From Streptomyces peucetius (GTDB lineage: Bacteria > Actinomycetota > Actinomycetes > Streptomycetales > Streptomycetaceae), in the NCBI RefSeq assembly GCF_025854275.1, contig NZ_CP107567.1, forward strand, positions 7,378,001 through 7,442,000: DNA of 64,000 bases. Reading direction: 5' to 3'. The notes below the pieces were generated by a model. It did no database searches. It was not told the DNA's origin and saw nothing but the letters and a program-made list of their open reading frames with translations. Shown piece by piece: positions 44,057 to 52,172 of this stretch. Both the position numbers and the translations under genes were made by a program. Position 1 is the first letter of the stretch; every line of letters starts with the position of its first letter.

Positions 44057-45090
44057 GGACGGCTCCTGAGGTCGAAGAGGGCCTCGGCATTGCCGCCGAG
44101 GATGAGCTGCTGGGACGCCTTGTCCACGGGCAGCTTCTCGATCATGCGGATGAGGTCCTCCAGAGGCGCGGACAGCGGCGGCGAGTCGCTGCCGAACAGC
44201 ATCCGTTCGGGTCCGAGGACCTCCGCGTTGAGGCCGAGGTGCGCCGGGCTGAACGGGCTGGTGTCGACGTACATGCGCCGCAGGGCCGCGGCCGGGTCGG
44301 CCGACGGCGGGACGGTGGGCTGCTCGCGTGGTGCCTGCCGTCCCTGCGCCGGCCCGCCGGATGCCGGCCCGCCGGACGCGGGAGCGGCGGATGGCGGAGC
44401 GGCGGAGGGCGGTGCTCCCCCGCCCCAGTGCCGGGGGGCTGCCGCTGTCTGCAGGCGCTCCGGCAGCAGCGCCATCGCGCCGCCGCCGGTCGCGCCGATC
44501 AGCCGCAGACCCGGGTACTTGTCCAGCCATCCCGCGAACGCGATCATGGCCATGCTCAACGTGAGGTCGCCGAACCGGCCGATCTGCTCGACGAAGCCGA
44601 TGCTGTCCACGTGCTCCGTGCCGATCGGTTCGGCCGGTGCGTGCACCAGGACGGGGACTCCTGCTTCCGCGGCGAGCGCGAAGAAGGAGTCCGCCCGCGG
44701 CGAGCCGAGCAGCTCGCCGTGGACGCTGGAAGTGGTGATCAGGCCGACGAAGGCGGGGTCCGCCAGAGTCTCCCGCACCCCTTCCAGATGATCGTCGTCG
44801 CCGAACGGGTTGGCGTAGACGTACCCGCGCAACTGGTCCGGGAACGAGGCGATCAGACCCGACATCCATGCGTGGAATCCACGCAGCCGGTCGCGTGGCT
44901 GCTTGTAGTTGTCGACGCCTGGGACCCGTGCCATCGCACCGGCGCCCACCGGGCTCCCGATGATGGTGAGGTCGATCCCGGCCTGAGCGCGGGCCGCGAG
45001 CATTCCGTCGACGTCGGTCAGGCTCGGGGGCATGGGGAAGCGTCTGGCAGCTTCCGGCGGGGACAGATGTCCGTGGATGTCGATGATCAT
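44053..45090 (-). CDS. Amidohydrolase family 2 enzyme (ACMSD-like)
   Basis: A 345-residue metal-dependent TIM-barrel protein. The N-terminal HxH motif is His6/His8 in IIDIHGHLSP; VPVLVHAPAEP contains a further His; FGSDSPP gives the catalytic Asp. Together these resemble amidohydrolases such as aminocarboxymuconate decarboxylase. A 35-residue Ala/Gly/Pro/Ser insertion (about 222-260) lies in an outer loop. Its start overlaps the reductase stop (ATGA). Role is either hydrolysis or decarboxylation in the P450 cassette. Confidence 0.85.
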   Translation of the reverse strand: MIIDIHGHLSPPEAARRFPMPPSLTDVDGMLAARAQAGIDLTIIGSPVGAGAMARVPGVDNYKQPRDRLRGFHAWMSGLIASFPDQLRGYVYANPFGDDDHLEGVRETLADPAFVGLITTSSVHGELLGSPRADSFFALAAEAGVPVLVHAPAEPIGTEHVDSIGFVEQIGRFGDLTLSMAMIAFAGWLDKYPGLRLIGATGGGAMALLPERLQTAAAPRHWGGGAPPSAAPPSAAPASGGPASGGPAQGRQAPREQPTVPPSADPAAALRRMYVDTSPFSPAHLGLNAEVLGPERMLFGSDSPPLSAPLEDLIRMIEKLPVDKASQQLILGGNAEALFDLRSRP

Positions 45091-45983
45091 GTGTGTGTTC
45101 CTGGTTCCGGTGCGACTGCGCGGGTGACCGCGGCACAGTCCTCGTCTCCGAACCCCTGTTCGGTGACGCGGGTGTGGGTCTCCGCGGCTGCGGCGGTGAG
45201 TGGAAGGTGCAGGCCCGCCGCGGTCGCCTGCTCCGTAGCGAGCATGAGGTCCTTGGCCATCAGGCGCAGCCGGAAGTCCGGCTCGTCGAATCGCCCGGCG
45301 GCCAGACGCCGCGACTTGAACGACATGACCGGCGAGGCGAAGCCGCTGCCCGCAATCGCCCTGAGGACGAGCTGCTTGTCGAGACCGGAGGCGGCCGCCA
45401 GTTCGGCGGCTTCGGCCATGGCCTGCACCTCTATCCCCATGAGGAGATTGAGCAGCAGCTTCATCCGCATGCCGGAACCGAGCGCGCCCAGATGGACGAC
45501 CTCCTTGCCCAGCTTTTCCAGGAGCGGCCGGCCGGCGGTGAACACTCGCTCCTCACCGCCGACGAACAGCCGCAGTTCGCCGTCGCGGGCGTGGTCGCGA
45601 TTGCCGAGCATGCCGACGTCCATGACGGAGGGGACGTCCCCGGCGAGACGGACGACGTCGTCGGGTGCGACGGTGCTGGCGCAGATCAGGGCCCCGGGGT
45701 AGGTGCCCCTGGCCAGGACGCCGTCGGGGCCTCGCAGCACTGCGGCGAGGGCGTCGCCGTCGGCGACCGTGCAGATGGCGGCGCTCGTACCTTCGACGGC
45801 TTCGGAGGGACGGCCGACGGCGACGGCGCCGGCCCGGGCGAGGGGCTCGGTCCGCTCCGGAGTCCGGTTCCAGACCCGCACTTGTATGCCTTGTGCGATC
45901 AGGCGTGAGGCCAGGCCGCTGCCCATCGTGCCGAGACCGAGGACTGCGACGGGGCCGGCGTCGTGTGTGGTGGTGTGCGTCAT
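45087..45983 (-). CDS. 3-hydroxyisobutyrate dehydrogenase-like NAD(P) reductase
   Basis: A 298-residue two-domain beta-hydroxyacid or imine reductase. Rossmann motif VAVLGLGTMGSGLASRL (13-29), NRTPERTEPLARAGA, the ASTVAPDDVVRLA loop (normally DxSTxxP), and the catalytic Lys block GSGMRMKLLLNLLMG. GGAGGAG precedes the ATG. The gene overlaps both neighbours by 4 bp, second in the cassette. It reduces or oxidises a carbonyl or imine; the substrate is unknown. Confidence 0.87.
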   Translation of the reverse strand: MTHTTTHDAGPVAVLGLGTMGSGLASRLIAQGIQVRVWNRTPERTEPLARAGAVAVGRPSEAVEGTSAAICTVADGDALAAVLRGPDGVLARGTYPGALICASTVAPDDVVRLAGDVPSVMDVGMLGNRDHARDGELRLFVGGEERVFTAGRPLLEKLGKEVVHLGALGSGMRMKLLLNLLMGIEVQAMAEAAELAAASGLDKQLVLRAIAGSGFASPVMSFKSRRLAAGRFDEPDFRLRLMAKDLMLATEQATAAGLHLPLTAAAAETHTRVTEQGFGDEDCAAVTRAVAPEPGTHT

Positions 45984-46318
45984 GACTTCTCCTCCACGGT
46001 CTCCTTGACGACCCGGAACCGCAGCGACTGCGTCGAGTCGACCCAAGTGCGGAGCGGAGCCACCAGTGCGCGATGGTCCTCACTCTGCTGCCAGGCGAAG
46101 AAATGCTCGGGAGTCTCCCACTCGCTGGTGATCACCCACTGCCGGGAGTCGTCAACCGGTGCTCCCAGCCTTTCGACGATGTGCCCGGGGGTACGAGCAA
46201 CGGATTTCCGCATCTGCTCGTACATCTCCAGGAACCCCTGCTCGCCGCCCTCGATCACGCGAACCGCGAAAACCACGGACAGCCTTTCGGCCGGTTGGCC
46301 GTTCTTCACAGTGCCCAT
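45980..46318 (-). CDS. Antibiotic biosynthesis monooxygenase (ABM) domain protein
   Basis: A 112-residue ferredoxin-like ABM protein: SVVFAVRVIEGGEQGFLEMYEQMRKSVARTPGHIVERLGAPVDDSRQWVITSEWETPEHFFAWQQSEDHRALV. Such proteins are cofactor-free oxygenases or quinone-forming enzymes, also common in aromatic degradation. AGGAGGAG precedes the ATG. It heads the four-gene operon. Confidence 0.88.
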   Translation of the reverse strand: MGTVKNGQPAERLSVVFAVRVIEGGEQGFLEMYEQMRKSVARTPGHIVERLGAPVDDSRQWVITSEWETPEHFFAWQQSEDHRALVAPLRTWVDSTQSLRFRVVKETVEEKS

Positions 46319-46660
46319 GTCTCCTCCTGATGGTGAGATCCGGCAGGACACGCTCTCCAAGGACTCATGGCCACCATGGCGTCGCAACTCCGGTGGGTGC
46401 ACGGCCCAGTCGGGACAAGGGCTCTCTCTCGTCACCTAGCCCGTTCGAGTGAGTCCGGAAGGGCCCCTCGCCCGGCGGATCCGAGCCCCGCGCCGACCGT
46501 CTCCCCATGCCTCGAATGGCGCCGTAAGCCCCTACGAACGAGGGATTGGCAACGAACGGCTTCTCACCCGATGCGGTGGAGGTCCTGGAGCAACGGGCCA
46601 CGGCCCCCGCACCCGGAGCACCCAGCGGGGTTCCCGGCAGGCGCGGTGGTCGACGATCTG
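46319..46660. other. Intergenic region upstream of the ABM operon
   Basis: About 340 bp between the ABM start and the end of the DCL-like ORF. No hairpin, repeat or gene is obvious; it must hold the ABM promoter. Open frames on both strands have low-complexity, shadow-like sequence. Confidence 0.4.
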
Positions 46661-47002
46661 TCACGTCCGCGGTCCTCGCGCGCCCACGGCATGCGGCTCT
46701 GGCACACGCGAAGTCGGGGGGAGGAGGAGAAGCCTGTCGGCCGTGGGGTCTTCGTTGACGTGGACTGCCTCGGGTCCCTTGTGGTTACCCCGCGGCGTTC
46801 TGCTGACGCGGAAATGTGCGACGCCCGGACCGACCTTCTCCGCTGCCTTCGGATGCATGTCGAGAAGGTCGCGCAGTAGCAGGTCGTCCTCCTCCTGGTC
46901 GACCACGGCGCCCACGCTGTGCCGGCACAGAATGTCGCGCACGGCCTCCTCTCGGGCCGCCTTCGTGGGGTAGCGGCGCTCGCCGATTGCGGCCTCGGGC
47001 AC
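46661..47002 (-). CDS. DCL-like (DUF3223) protein, 3' end perhaps frameshifted
   Basis: A 113-residue ORF from a GTG with AGAGGG upstream. YPTKAAREEAVRDILCRHSVGAVVDQEEDDLLLRDLLDMHPKAAEKVGPGVAHFRVSRTPRGNHKGPEAVHVNED matches the DCL/DUF3223 pattern (a small fold found in plants and bacteria, possibly nucleic-acid related). After VHVNED the frame loses the family's closing FSxxxCL block; a similar TGFSSSPRLRVC occurs in another frame, suggesting a frameshift near 46750. It is isolated from other genes. Confidence 0.55.
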   Translation of the reverse strand: MPEAAIGERRYPTKAAREEAVRDILCRHSVGAVVDQEEDDLLLRDLLDMHPKAAEKVGPGVAHFRVSRTPRGNHKGPEAVHVNEDPTADRLLLLPPTSRVPEPHAVGARGPRT

Positions 47003-47694
47003 GGTTGTCCCTCTTCTCTTGGGGAAGATCCCACGGGCGCCCAACGCTGAGGCGTCATCTCATGCGGTGCGGCCCGGCATTGGGGCTCGTTCAGCTACTC
47101 CGCGACGCTGCCCATGAACGTGTGGATCTCGGTCGTGAGGTTGCGCATGTCCTCGCCTGGCCGCGTGCACTGTGGTGGTCTCGAACTGACGTCCTTCGGA
47201 GGGTGCCCGGTCGCGGATTCCCCGGGTCAGCTATAGCCATGGCCATGAGGATTGCCGGTTTGGCCAACCGGCGATGCCTGCTGTGTTGCCGCGCCGTTTC
47301 GGCCCCTCAGATTCCCTGTTGCACCATGGGCTCCGCCTCCTTTGAGGCAGCGTAGAGAGTGCTTGGGTCGGCTGCCCCATGGCAGCGCGCCGGCCCGGCT
47401 CCTGGCCGACCGCCTTCGCTCCTGACTGCCGCCCGGACCGTCCGGAGTGACGCTGATCACGGACGCCCTGTGCAGGGTGCTGCGTAGGCTTGTGCCGTCG
47501 TCGCGGTGGGTCCGGGAGAGCGGGTGAAGCACTCCTGTACTTGCCTGACGGCACGTCAGGGAAGTCGGCAAGTGGTCGGTATGAGTCCTGAAACATGGGG
47601 AATGCTGCCCGGCCTTGCGACTCGTTGTAGAGTAGGGAAACCGCCCTTGACCTGCAAAAACGCAGGCAGGGAGCTCAGATCCAGGAGTACCTCG
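47003..47694. other. Intergenic region and panD leader
   Basis: About 690 bp without a convincing gene. The minus strand at 47095-47148 reads MRNLTTEIHTFMGSVAE then stop, a tail-like scrap of no known family. A GCCGGTT/AACCGGC hairpin is near 47250. The panD promoter is presumably around 47610-47640. Confidence 0.4.
47651..47666 (+). promoter_or_regulatory. Small hairpin in the panD leader
   Basis: CCTGC-AAAAAC-GCAGG is a 5-bp stem with an A-rich loop 28 nt before the panD start, ahead of the AGGAG ribosome site. It is unusual in this GC-rich setting; a regulatory RNA or protein-binding leader is possible. Confidence 0.35.
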
Positions 47695-48117
47695 ATGATG
47701 CGTACGATGTTCAAGTCCAAGATCCACCGGGCCACCGTGACCCAGGCCGACCTGCACTACGTCGGCTCCGTCACCGTCGACCGCGATCTCATGGACGCCG
47801 CCGATCTGCTGCCGGGTGAGCTCGTGCACATCGTCGACATCACCAACGGCGCGCGGCTGGAGACCTACGTCATCGAGGGGCAGCGCGGCTCCGGCGTGAT
47901 CGGGATCAACGGGGCCGCGGCGCACCTGGTGCACCCGGGCGACCTGGTGATCCTGATCAGCTACGCCCAGGTCGAGGACGCGGAGGCCCGCGCCCTGGTG
48001 CCCAGCGTCGTCCACGTCGACGCGGACAACCGGATCGTGGCCCTGGGCTCCGACGCCTCCGAGCCGGTGCCCGGTACCGACACGGAGCGCAGCCCTCAGG
48101 CGACCTCCGCGCTCTGA
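47695..48117 (+). CDS. panD: Aspartate 1-decarboxylase
   Basis: A 140-residue pyruvoyl enzyme that makes beta-alanine for pantothenate and Co[28 protein letters not shown] contains the self-cleavage site Gly24-Ser25, at the same numbering as E. coli PanD when the first ATG is used, which decides for 47695 over 47698. [22 protein letters not shown] follows. AGGAG lies 7 nt upstream. The C-terminal ~25 residues are variable. No other pan gene is near. The reading frame after the stop stays open for 70 codons. Confidence 0.96.
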   Translation: MMRTMFKSKIHRATVTQADLHYVGSVTVDRDLMDAADLLPGELVHIVDITNGARLETYVIEGQRGSGVIGINGAAAHLVHPGDLVILISYAQVEDAEARALVPSVVHVDADNRIVALGSDASEPVPGTDTERSPQATSAL

Positions 48118-48168
48118 CGCCCGGGGAAGGACGACGACCTGCAGGCGGGGCAGCTGCTCCGGGCGACC

Positions 48169-48327
48169 GTGGGCAGTCCGTGGATCCGCTCCGTCGACAC
48201 CGCCAAGTACGTCAGCGCCGCGCCCGGCGCCGATCCCTGGGTGGGCCCCGACCAGACGGTCCTCGAGCAGATGCTCGCGTCCTTCGAGCCCGGAGAAGCA
48301 CCGCCGGCGCCCGTCGTGGCCGGTTGA
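48169..48327 (+). pseudogene. Gene remnant in frame after panD
   Basis: The frame is open from the codon after the panD TGA (48118) to TGA 48325-48327. It reads naturally (VGSPWIRSVDTAKYVSAAP, then ADPWVGPDQTVLEQMLASFEP), like a conserved C-terminus of a larger protein. A GTG at 48169 would give 52 residues, but no ribosome site is seen. I cannot name the family. It could be a 3' remnant of a gene once next to panD. Confidence 0.4.
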
Positions 48328-48354
48328 GGCCGCCGGTGACAGCGGCACTAGCAT
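48324..48354 (+). promoter_or_regulatory. Possible leaderless promoter of the racemase-like gene
   Basis: TTGAGG (48324-48329) and TAGCAT (48349-48354) are spaced 19 bp. The -10 ends 7 nt before the ATG at 48362, which has no ribosome site, so a leaderless transcript is likely. Confidence 0.45.
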
Positions 48355-48361
48355 CGCGCTC

Positions 48362-48991
48362 ATGCTCGTGCTGCTCCACACCTCCGCCGTCCACGTGCCC
48401 GTGTTCGACGCGCTCAGGGACCGGGATCACCCGTCCCTGAGCCTGCGGCACCTGGTCCATGACGAGCTGCTGGCCCGCGCGGTACGGGACGGGCCCGAGG
48501 CGGTGGCCCCTGCGGTGGAGGACGTGCTCGCGGGCGCGGTCGCCGACGGCGCGAGTGCCGTCCTGTGCACCTGCTCGACGATCGGCGGGGTCGCCGAGGC
48601 GTGCGGGCCGCGGCTCGGGGTCCCGGTGCTGCGTGTGGACCGGCCGATGGCCGCCGCCGCGGCCCGGCACCGGCGGGTCCTCGTGGTCGCCGCGCTGCAC
48701 AGCACCCTGGAACCGACCGCCGCCCTCATTCGTGAGGAGGCCGCCGGACGTGACGTCGAGCTGACCACACGGCTTGTCGACGGTGCCTGGGAGCGGTTCC
48801 AGGCGGGGGACCGTGACGGTTATCTGGACGCCGTGGCCGCCGCCGTCGAGGACGTGGGCGGCTCGGACGTCGTCGTCCTCGCCCAGGCGTCGATGGCGGA
48901 CGCCGCCGACCGTGCCGACAGCCGGGTGCCGGTGCTCTCCAGCCCCCGGCCCGGCCTCCGGGCGGCTGCCGCTGCCGCGGCCGGCACCTGA
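48362..48991 (+). CDS. Aspartate/glutamate racemase superfamily protein
   Basis: A 209-residue Asp/Glu/hydantoin racemase-fold protein. One catalytic Cys candidate is in AVLCTCSTIGGVAEA, and the second half has VLVVAALHSTLEP and VVLAQASMADAA, where the usual second Cys (AQCSM) is replaced by Ser/Ala. With one of two catalytic cysteines missing, it may be a decarboxylase- or isomerase-type member, not a racemase. It begins with LVLLHTSAVHVPVFDAL. The context gives no substrate. Confidence 0.78.
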   Translation: MLVLLHTSAVHVPVFDALRDRDHPSLSLRHLVHDELLARAVRDGPEAVAPAVEDVLAGAVADGASAVLCTCSTIGGVAEACGPRLGVPVLRVDRPMAAAAARHRRVLVVAALHSTLEPTAALIREEAAGRDVELTTRLVDGAWERFQAGDRDGYLDAVAAAVEDVGGSDVVVLAQASMADAADRADSRVPVLSSPRPGLRAAAAAAAGT

Positions 48992-49239
48992 CCGCGGCAC
49001 CGGGCACCGGGCCCCGGGGCACGGCGGCGGGGCAGCCGCCGGACAGCAGGGCCGCTCTCGCCGCCCGCTGGGCGGTCGCCGCCGGGCAGCGGGACTGCCC
49101 CCGCCGCCCCGGCCACGCAGCCGGCCGTACGGCGGGACCGCTCCCGCCGCCCGCGGGAACGCCGCCTCTCGTCGTGAGTGGATCGCACCGGGGTGGGAAC
49201 GCGGACAGCGGAGATATCGACCGCACCATGGAGGCCGGC

Positions 49240-49443
49240 ATGACGCACCCGTACCCCGACCCCGCACCACCGGTGCCGACGCCCGACCCCGGGGCGCCAC
49301 CGGACCCGGGTCCGCTGCCCGGGCCGGTGCCGACGCCGAGTCCGCCGCCGGTGCCCGCACCGGACCCGATCCCCAGGCCGCCGGGGCCCAGCCCGGACCC
49401 CGTGCCCGAGCCGGAACCCCAACCGGGACCCGCCGGGCCCTGA
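49240..49443 (+). CDS. Proline-rich mini-protein
   Basis: A 67-residue peptide of roughly half proline, as PxP and PDP/PEP units (MTHPYPDPAPPVPTPDPG at the start). No signal peptide or domain. GGAGG precedes the ATG with good spacing, which supports translation. It would adopt polyproline-II structure; similar short Pro-rich proteins are scattered in streptomycetes with unknown function. Confidence 0.5.
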   Translation: MTHPYPDPAPPVPTPDPGAPPDPGPLPGPVPTPSPPPVPAPDPIPRPPGPSPDPVPEPEPQPGPAGP

Positions 49444-49452
49444 CGGGGCCGG

Positions 49453-50895
49453 TCAGCCCGCGTCCACCTCCGTGCGGTCACCGCCCCAGAGGGTGTGGAA
49501 GGAGCCCTCCCGGTCGGTCCGCCGGTAGGTGTGCGCTCCGAAGAAGTCGCGCTGCCCCTGCGTGAGCGCAGCGGGCAGCCTCGCCGCGCGCAGGGCGTCG
49601 TAGTAGGCCAGGGCCGCGGAGAAGCCCGGTGTCGGTACGCCCTGCCGGGCGGCCGTCGCGACGACCTGCCGCCAGTCGTCCTGCGCCGCGCCGATCTCCT
49701 CGGCGAACTGCTTGTCGGCGAGCAGGCTCGGCAGATCCCGCCGCTCGTCGTACGCCCCGCGGATCCGGTCCAGGAACGCGGCCCTGATGATGCACCCGGC
49801 CCGCCAGATCGCCGCCACGGACCCGGCGTCCACGTCCCAGCCGTAGGCGTCGCTGCCGGCCTGCACCTGGTGGAAGCCCTGCGTGTACGACACGATCTTG
49901 GACGCGTACAGCGCCTGCTCGACCTGGTCGGCGAAGCGGGCCGCGTCCTCGGGCTCCAGCGGCTCCGGCTGCGGACCCGGCAGCGAGCGCGAAGCGTCGC
50001 GCAGTCCGGCGTGGCCCGAGAGGGACCGCGCGAACACCGCCTCCGCGATTCCCGACACGGGCACCCCCAGGTCGAGCGCGATTTGAACCGTCCAGCGGCC
50101 CGTACCCTTCTGCTCCGCCTGGTCCAGGACGACATCGACGAACGGCTCGCCCGTCGCCGGGTCCGTGTGCGCCAGCACCTCCGCGGTGATCTCGATCAGA
50201 TACGAGTCGAGGCGCCCCGTGTTCCAGGTGCGGAAGGTCTCGGCGATCCGGCCGGGGGAGTAGCCCGCGACCGCGCGCAGCAGGTGATACGCCTCCGCGA
50301 TGAGCTGCATGTCGGCGTACTCGATGCCGTTGTGGACCATCTTCACGAAGTGGCCCGCGCCGTCCGGTCCGACATGGGTGACGCACGGTGTGCCGTCGGG
50401 GGCCTTCGCCGCGATCTTCTCCAGCAGCGGACCGAGCGAGGCGTACGACTCGGCCGAGCCGCCGGGCATGATGCTCGGTCCGTGCAGGGCGCCCTCCTCG
50501 CCGCCGGAGATCCCGACGCCCACGAAATGGATGCCGCGCTCCCGGAGCTCCTTCTCACGGCGCCGCGTGTCGGCGAAGTGGGCGTTGCCGCCGTCGATGA
50601 TGACGTCGCCCTCGTCGAGCAGGGGCGCGAACTCCTCGATCACCGCGTCCGTCGCCTCGCCCGCCTTGACCATGATGACCAGGCGGCGCGGCCGTTCCAG
50701 CGCCGCGACGAAGTCCTCCGCCGACTCGGCGGCGACGAATGTGCCTTCGTGGCCGAACTCCTCCACCAGGGCGCGGGTCCTGGCCGCCGTACGGTTGTGG
50801 ACGGCGACCGCGAAGCCGTTGCGGGCGAAGTTGCGGGCCAGGTTGCGGCCCATCACCGCGAGTCCCGTGACGCCGATCTGAGCTGTGCCACTCAT
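49453..50895 (-). CDS. gnd: 6-phosphogluconate dehydrogenase, decarboxylating
   Basis: A 480-residue NADP-type enzyme that converts 6-phosphogluconate to ribulose-5-phosphate. IGVTGLAVMGRNLARNFARNGFAVAVHNRT binds the cofactor; FVGVGISGGEEGALHGPSIMPGG and the catalytic Lys/Asn pair in GHFVKMVHNGIEYADMQLIAE form the active site; the end is the helical dimer tail with FFGAHTYRR. Full length for the classical Gnd. It is divergent from the DeoR gene and next to a polyol operon. Confidence 0.96.
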   Translation of the reverse strand: MSGTAQIGVTGLAVMGRNLARNFARNGFAVAVHNRTAARTRALVEEFGHEGTFVAAESAEDFVAALERPRRLVIMVKAGEATDAVIEEFAPLLDEGDVIIDGGNAHFADTRRREKELRERGIHFVGVGISGGEEGALHGPSIMPGGSAESYASLGPLLEKIAAKAPDGTPCVTHVGPDGAGHFVKMVHNGIEYADMQLIAEAYHLLRAVAGYSPGRIAETFRTWNTGRLDSYLIEITAEVLAHTDPATGEPFVDVVLDQAEQKGTGRWTVQIALDLGVPVSGIAEAVFARSLSGHAGLRDASRSLPGPQPEPLEPEDAARFADQVEQALYASKIVSYTQGFHQVQAGSDAYGWDVDAGSVAAIWRAGCIIRAAFLDRIRGAYDERRDLPSLLADKQFAEEIGAAQDDWRQVVATAARQGVPTPGFSAALAYYDALRAARLPAALTQGQRDFFGAHTYRRTDREGSFHTLWGGDRTEVDAG

Positions 50896-51276
50896 CTGTG
50901 TGCTCCTGGATGTCCGTCGGAAGTACGTCCGTGCCGTCGTGCCGCTGTCGCCCCTCGTACACGTACGCATACGTCCGGGCGGCCGGGGCCATTCATCGAT
51001 CGTCCGCGTACGGGCGCTGCCGCGCACCCTGCCCGGGTCCCGCGCCCGCACCCGGGCACCGTTCGGACTCCGTCACGCCCCCAAGCGGGCACCGGCATGA
51101 CCTGTGGCGCACCCGCACATCACTGCCCACCAGCTACGACGCGATGGACGAAACGGGCATGAACGGGCACACCGCAGCCCGCGAAGACGCTGGTCCAGCG
51201 GCCCCGATTGCTAGTACAAACGACGCATGGGCCCGAACGGACGTCGAGCCCGCCAGTAAGACCAGCACCAGCAGGG
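50896..51276. other. Divergent intergenic region gnd/deoR
   Basis: About 380 bp. It contains TTG-CTAGTA-CAA (51208-51219), a small two-fold element upstream of the DeoR start, and the gnd promoter on the other strand. No gene is seen. Confidence 0.45.
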
Positions 51277-52047
51277 ATGTGCGTCGTGGACACCGAGGAA
51301 CGCCGACGGGGCATTCTCGACACGGCCCGGCAGAACGGGTCGGTCGAGGTCAATGCGCTGGCTGCCCGGTTCGCGGTGGCCAAGGAGACCATCCGCCGCG
51401 ACCTGACGACCCTGGAGGAGCACGGACTGGTGCGGCGCACGCACGGCGGGGCGTATCCGGTCGAGAGCGCCGGCTTCGAGACGACGCTCGCGATGCGCAC
51501 CACACGTCATGTACCGCAGAAGTCGAGGATCGCGGTGGCCGCCGCCGACCTCCTCGGCGACGCCGAGACCGTCTTCGTCGACGAGGGCTTCACCCCGCAG
51601 CTCGTCGCCGAGGCCCTGCCGAGGGACCGGCCGCTGACCGTGGTCACCGCCTCGCTGGCGGTGGCGACCGTCCTCGCGGACGCGGAGAGGATCGCCGTGC
51701 TGTTGCTCGGCGGCCGGGTCCGCGGCCAGACCCTGGCCACGGTCGACCACTGGGCCACCCGGATGCTGGCCGGTTTCGTCATCGACCTGGCGTACATCGG
51801 AGCGAACGGCATCTCCCGCGAGTACGGCCTCACCACACCCGACCCGGCCGTCGCCGAGGTCAAGGCGCAGGCCGTGCGCAGCGCGCGGCGGTGCGTCTTC
51901 GCCGGCGTGCACACCAAGTTCGGCGCGGTGAGCTTCTGCCGCTTCGCCGAGGTGGGGGACCTCGAGGCCGTCATCACCGACACAGGCCTCTCCTCGGCCG
52001 AGGCCCAGCGCTACTCCCTGCTGGGGCCGCAGGTCATCCGCGTCTGA
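51277..52047 (+). CDS. DeoR family transcriptional repressor
   Basis: A 256-residue DeoR-type regulator. EERRRGILDTARQNGSVEVNALAARFAVAKETIRRDLTTLEEHGLVRRTHGGAYPV is the N-terminal winged helix with the DeoR signature; the rest is a sugar-phosphate-binding domain (FVDEGFTPQLVAEAL, YIGANGIS, AVKAQAVRSARRCVFAGVHTKFG). It lies 125 bp upstream of the polyol transporter operon and probably represses it, with a sugar phosphate as inducer. The ATG at 51277 has weak ribosome binding; GTG 51286 is an alternative. Confidence 0.9.
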   Translation: MCVVDTEERRRGILDTARQNGSVEVNALAARFAVAKETIRRDLTTLEEHGLVRRTHGGAYPVESAGFETTLAMRTTRHVPQKSRIAVAAADLLGDAETVFVDEGFTPQLVAEALPRDRPLTVVTASLAVATVLADAERIAVLLLGGRVRGQTLATVDHWATRMLAGFVIDLAYIGANGISREYGLTTPDPAVAEVKAQAVRSARRCVFAGVHTKFGAVSFCRFAEVGDLEAVITDTGLSSAEAQRYSLLGPQVIRV

Positions 52048-52115
52048 TCCGACACCTCCACAGCAGCAGCCACCGCACCCGCCCCCGCGGGATGGCCCGT
52101 CACACCCAGAAAATC

Positions 52116-52136
52116 CGAACAAACCGCTCGAAACCG
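52116..52136. promoter_or_regulatory. Direct repeats upstream of the polyol operon
   Basis: AAACCG occurs at 52121-52126 and 52131-52136, exactly 10 bp apart, each preceded by CGAAC or CG. They lie ~40 nt before the binding-protein gene and could be the DeoR operator. Confidence 0.4.
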
Positions 52137-52172
52137 GCACAATGAGCCGCTCTTAATCCCCAGGAGACATCC

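Noticed and set aside
47095..47148. MRNLTTEIHTFMGSVAE minus-strand scrap
   Set aside because: Too short and without homology I recognise; only noted within the intergenic entry.
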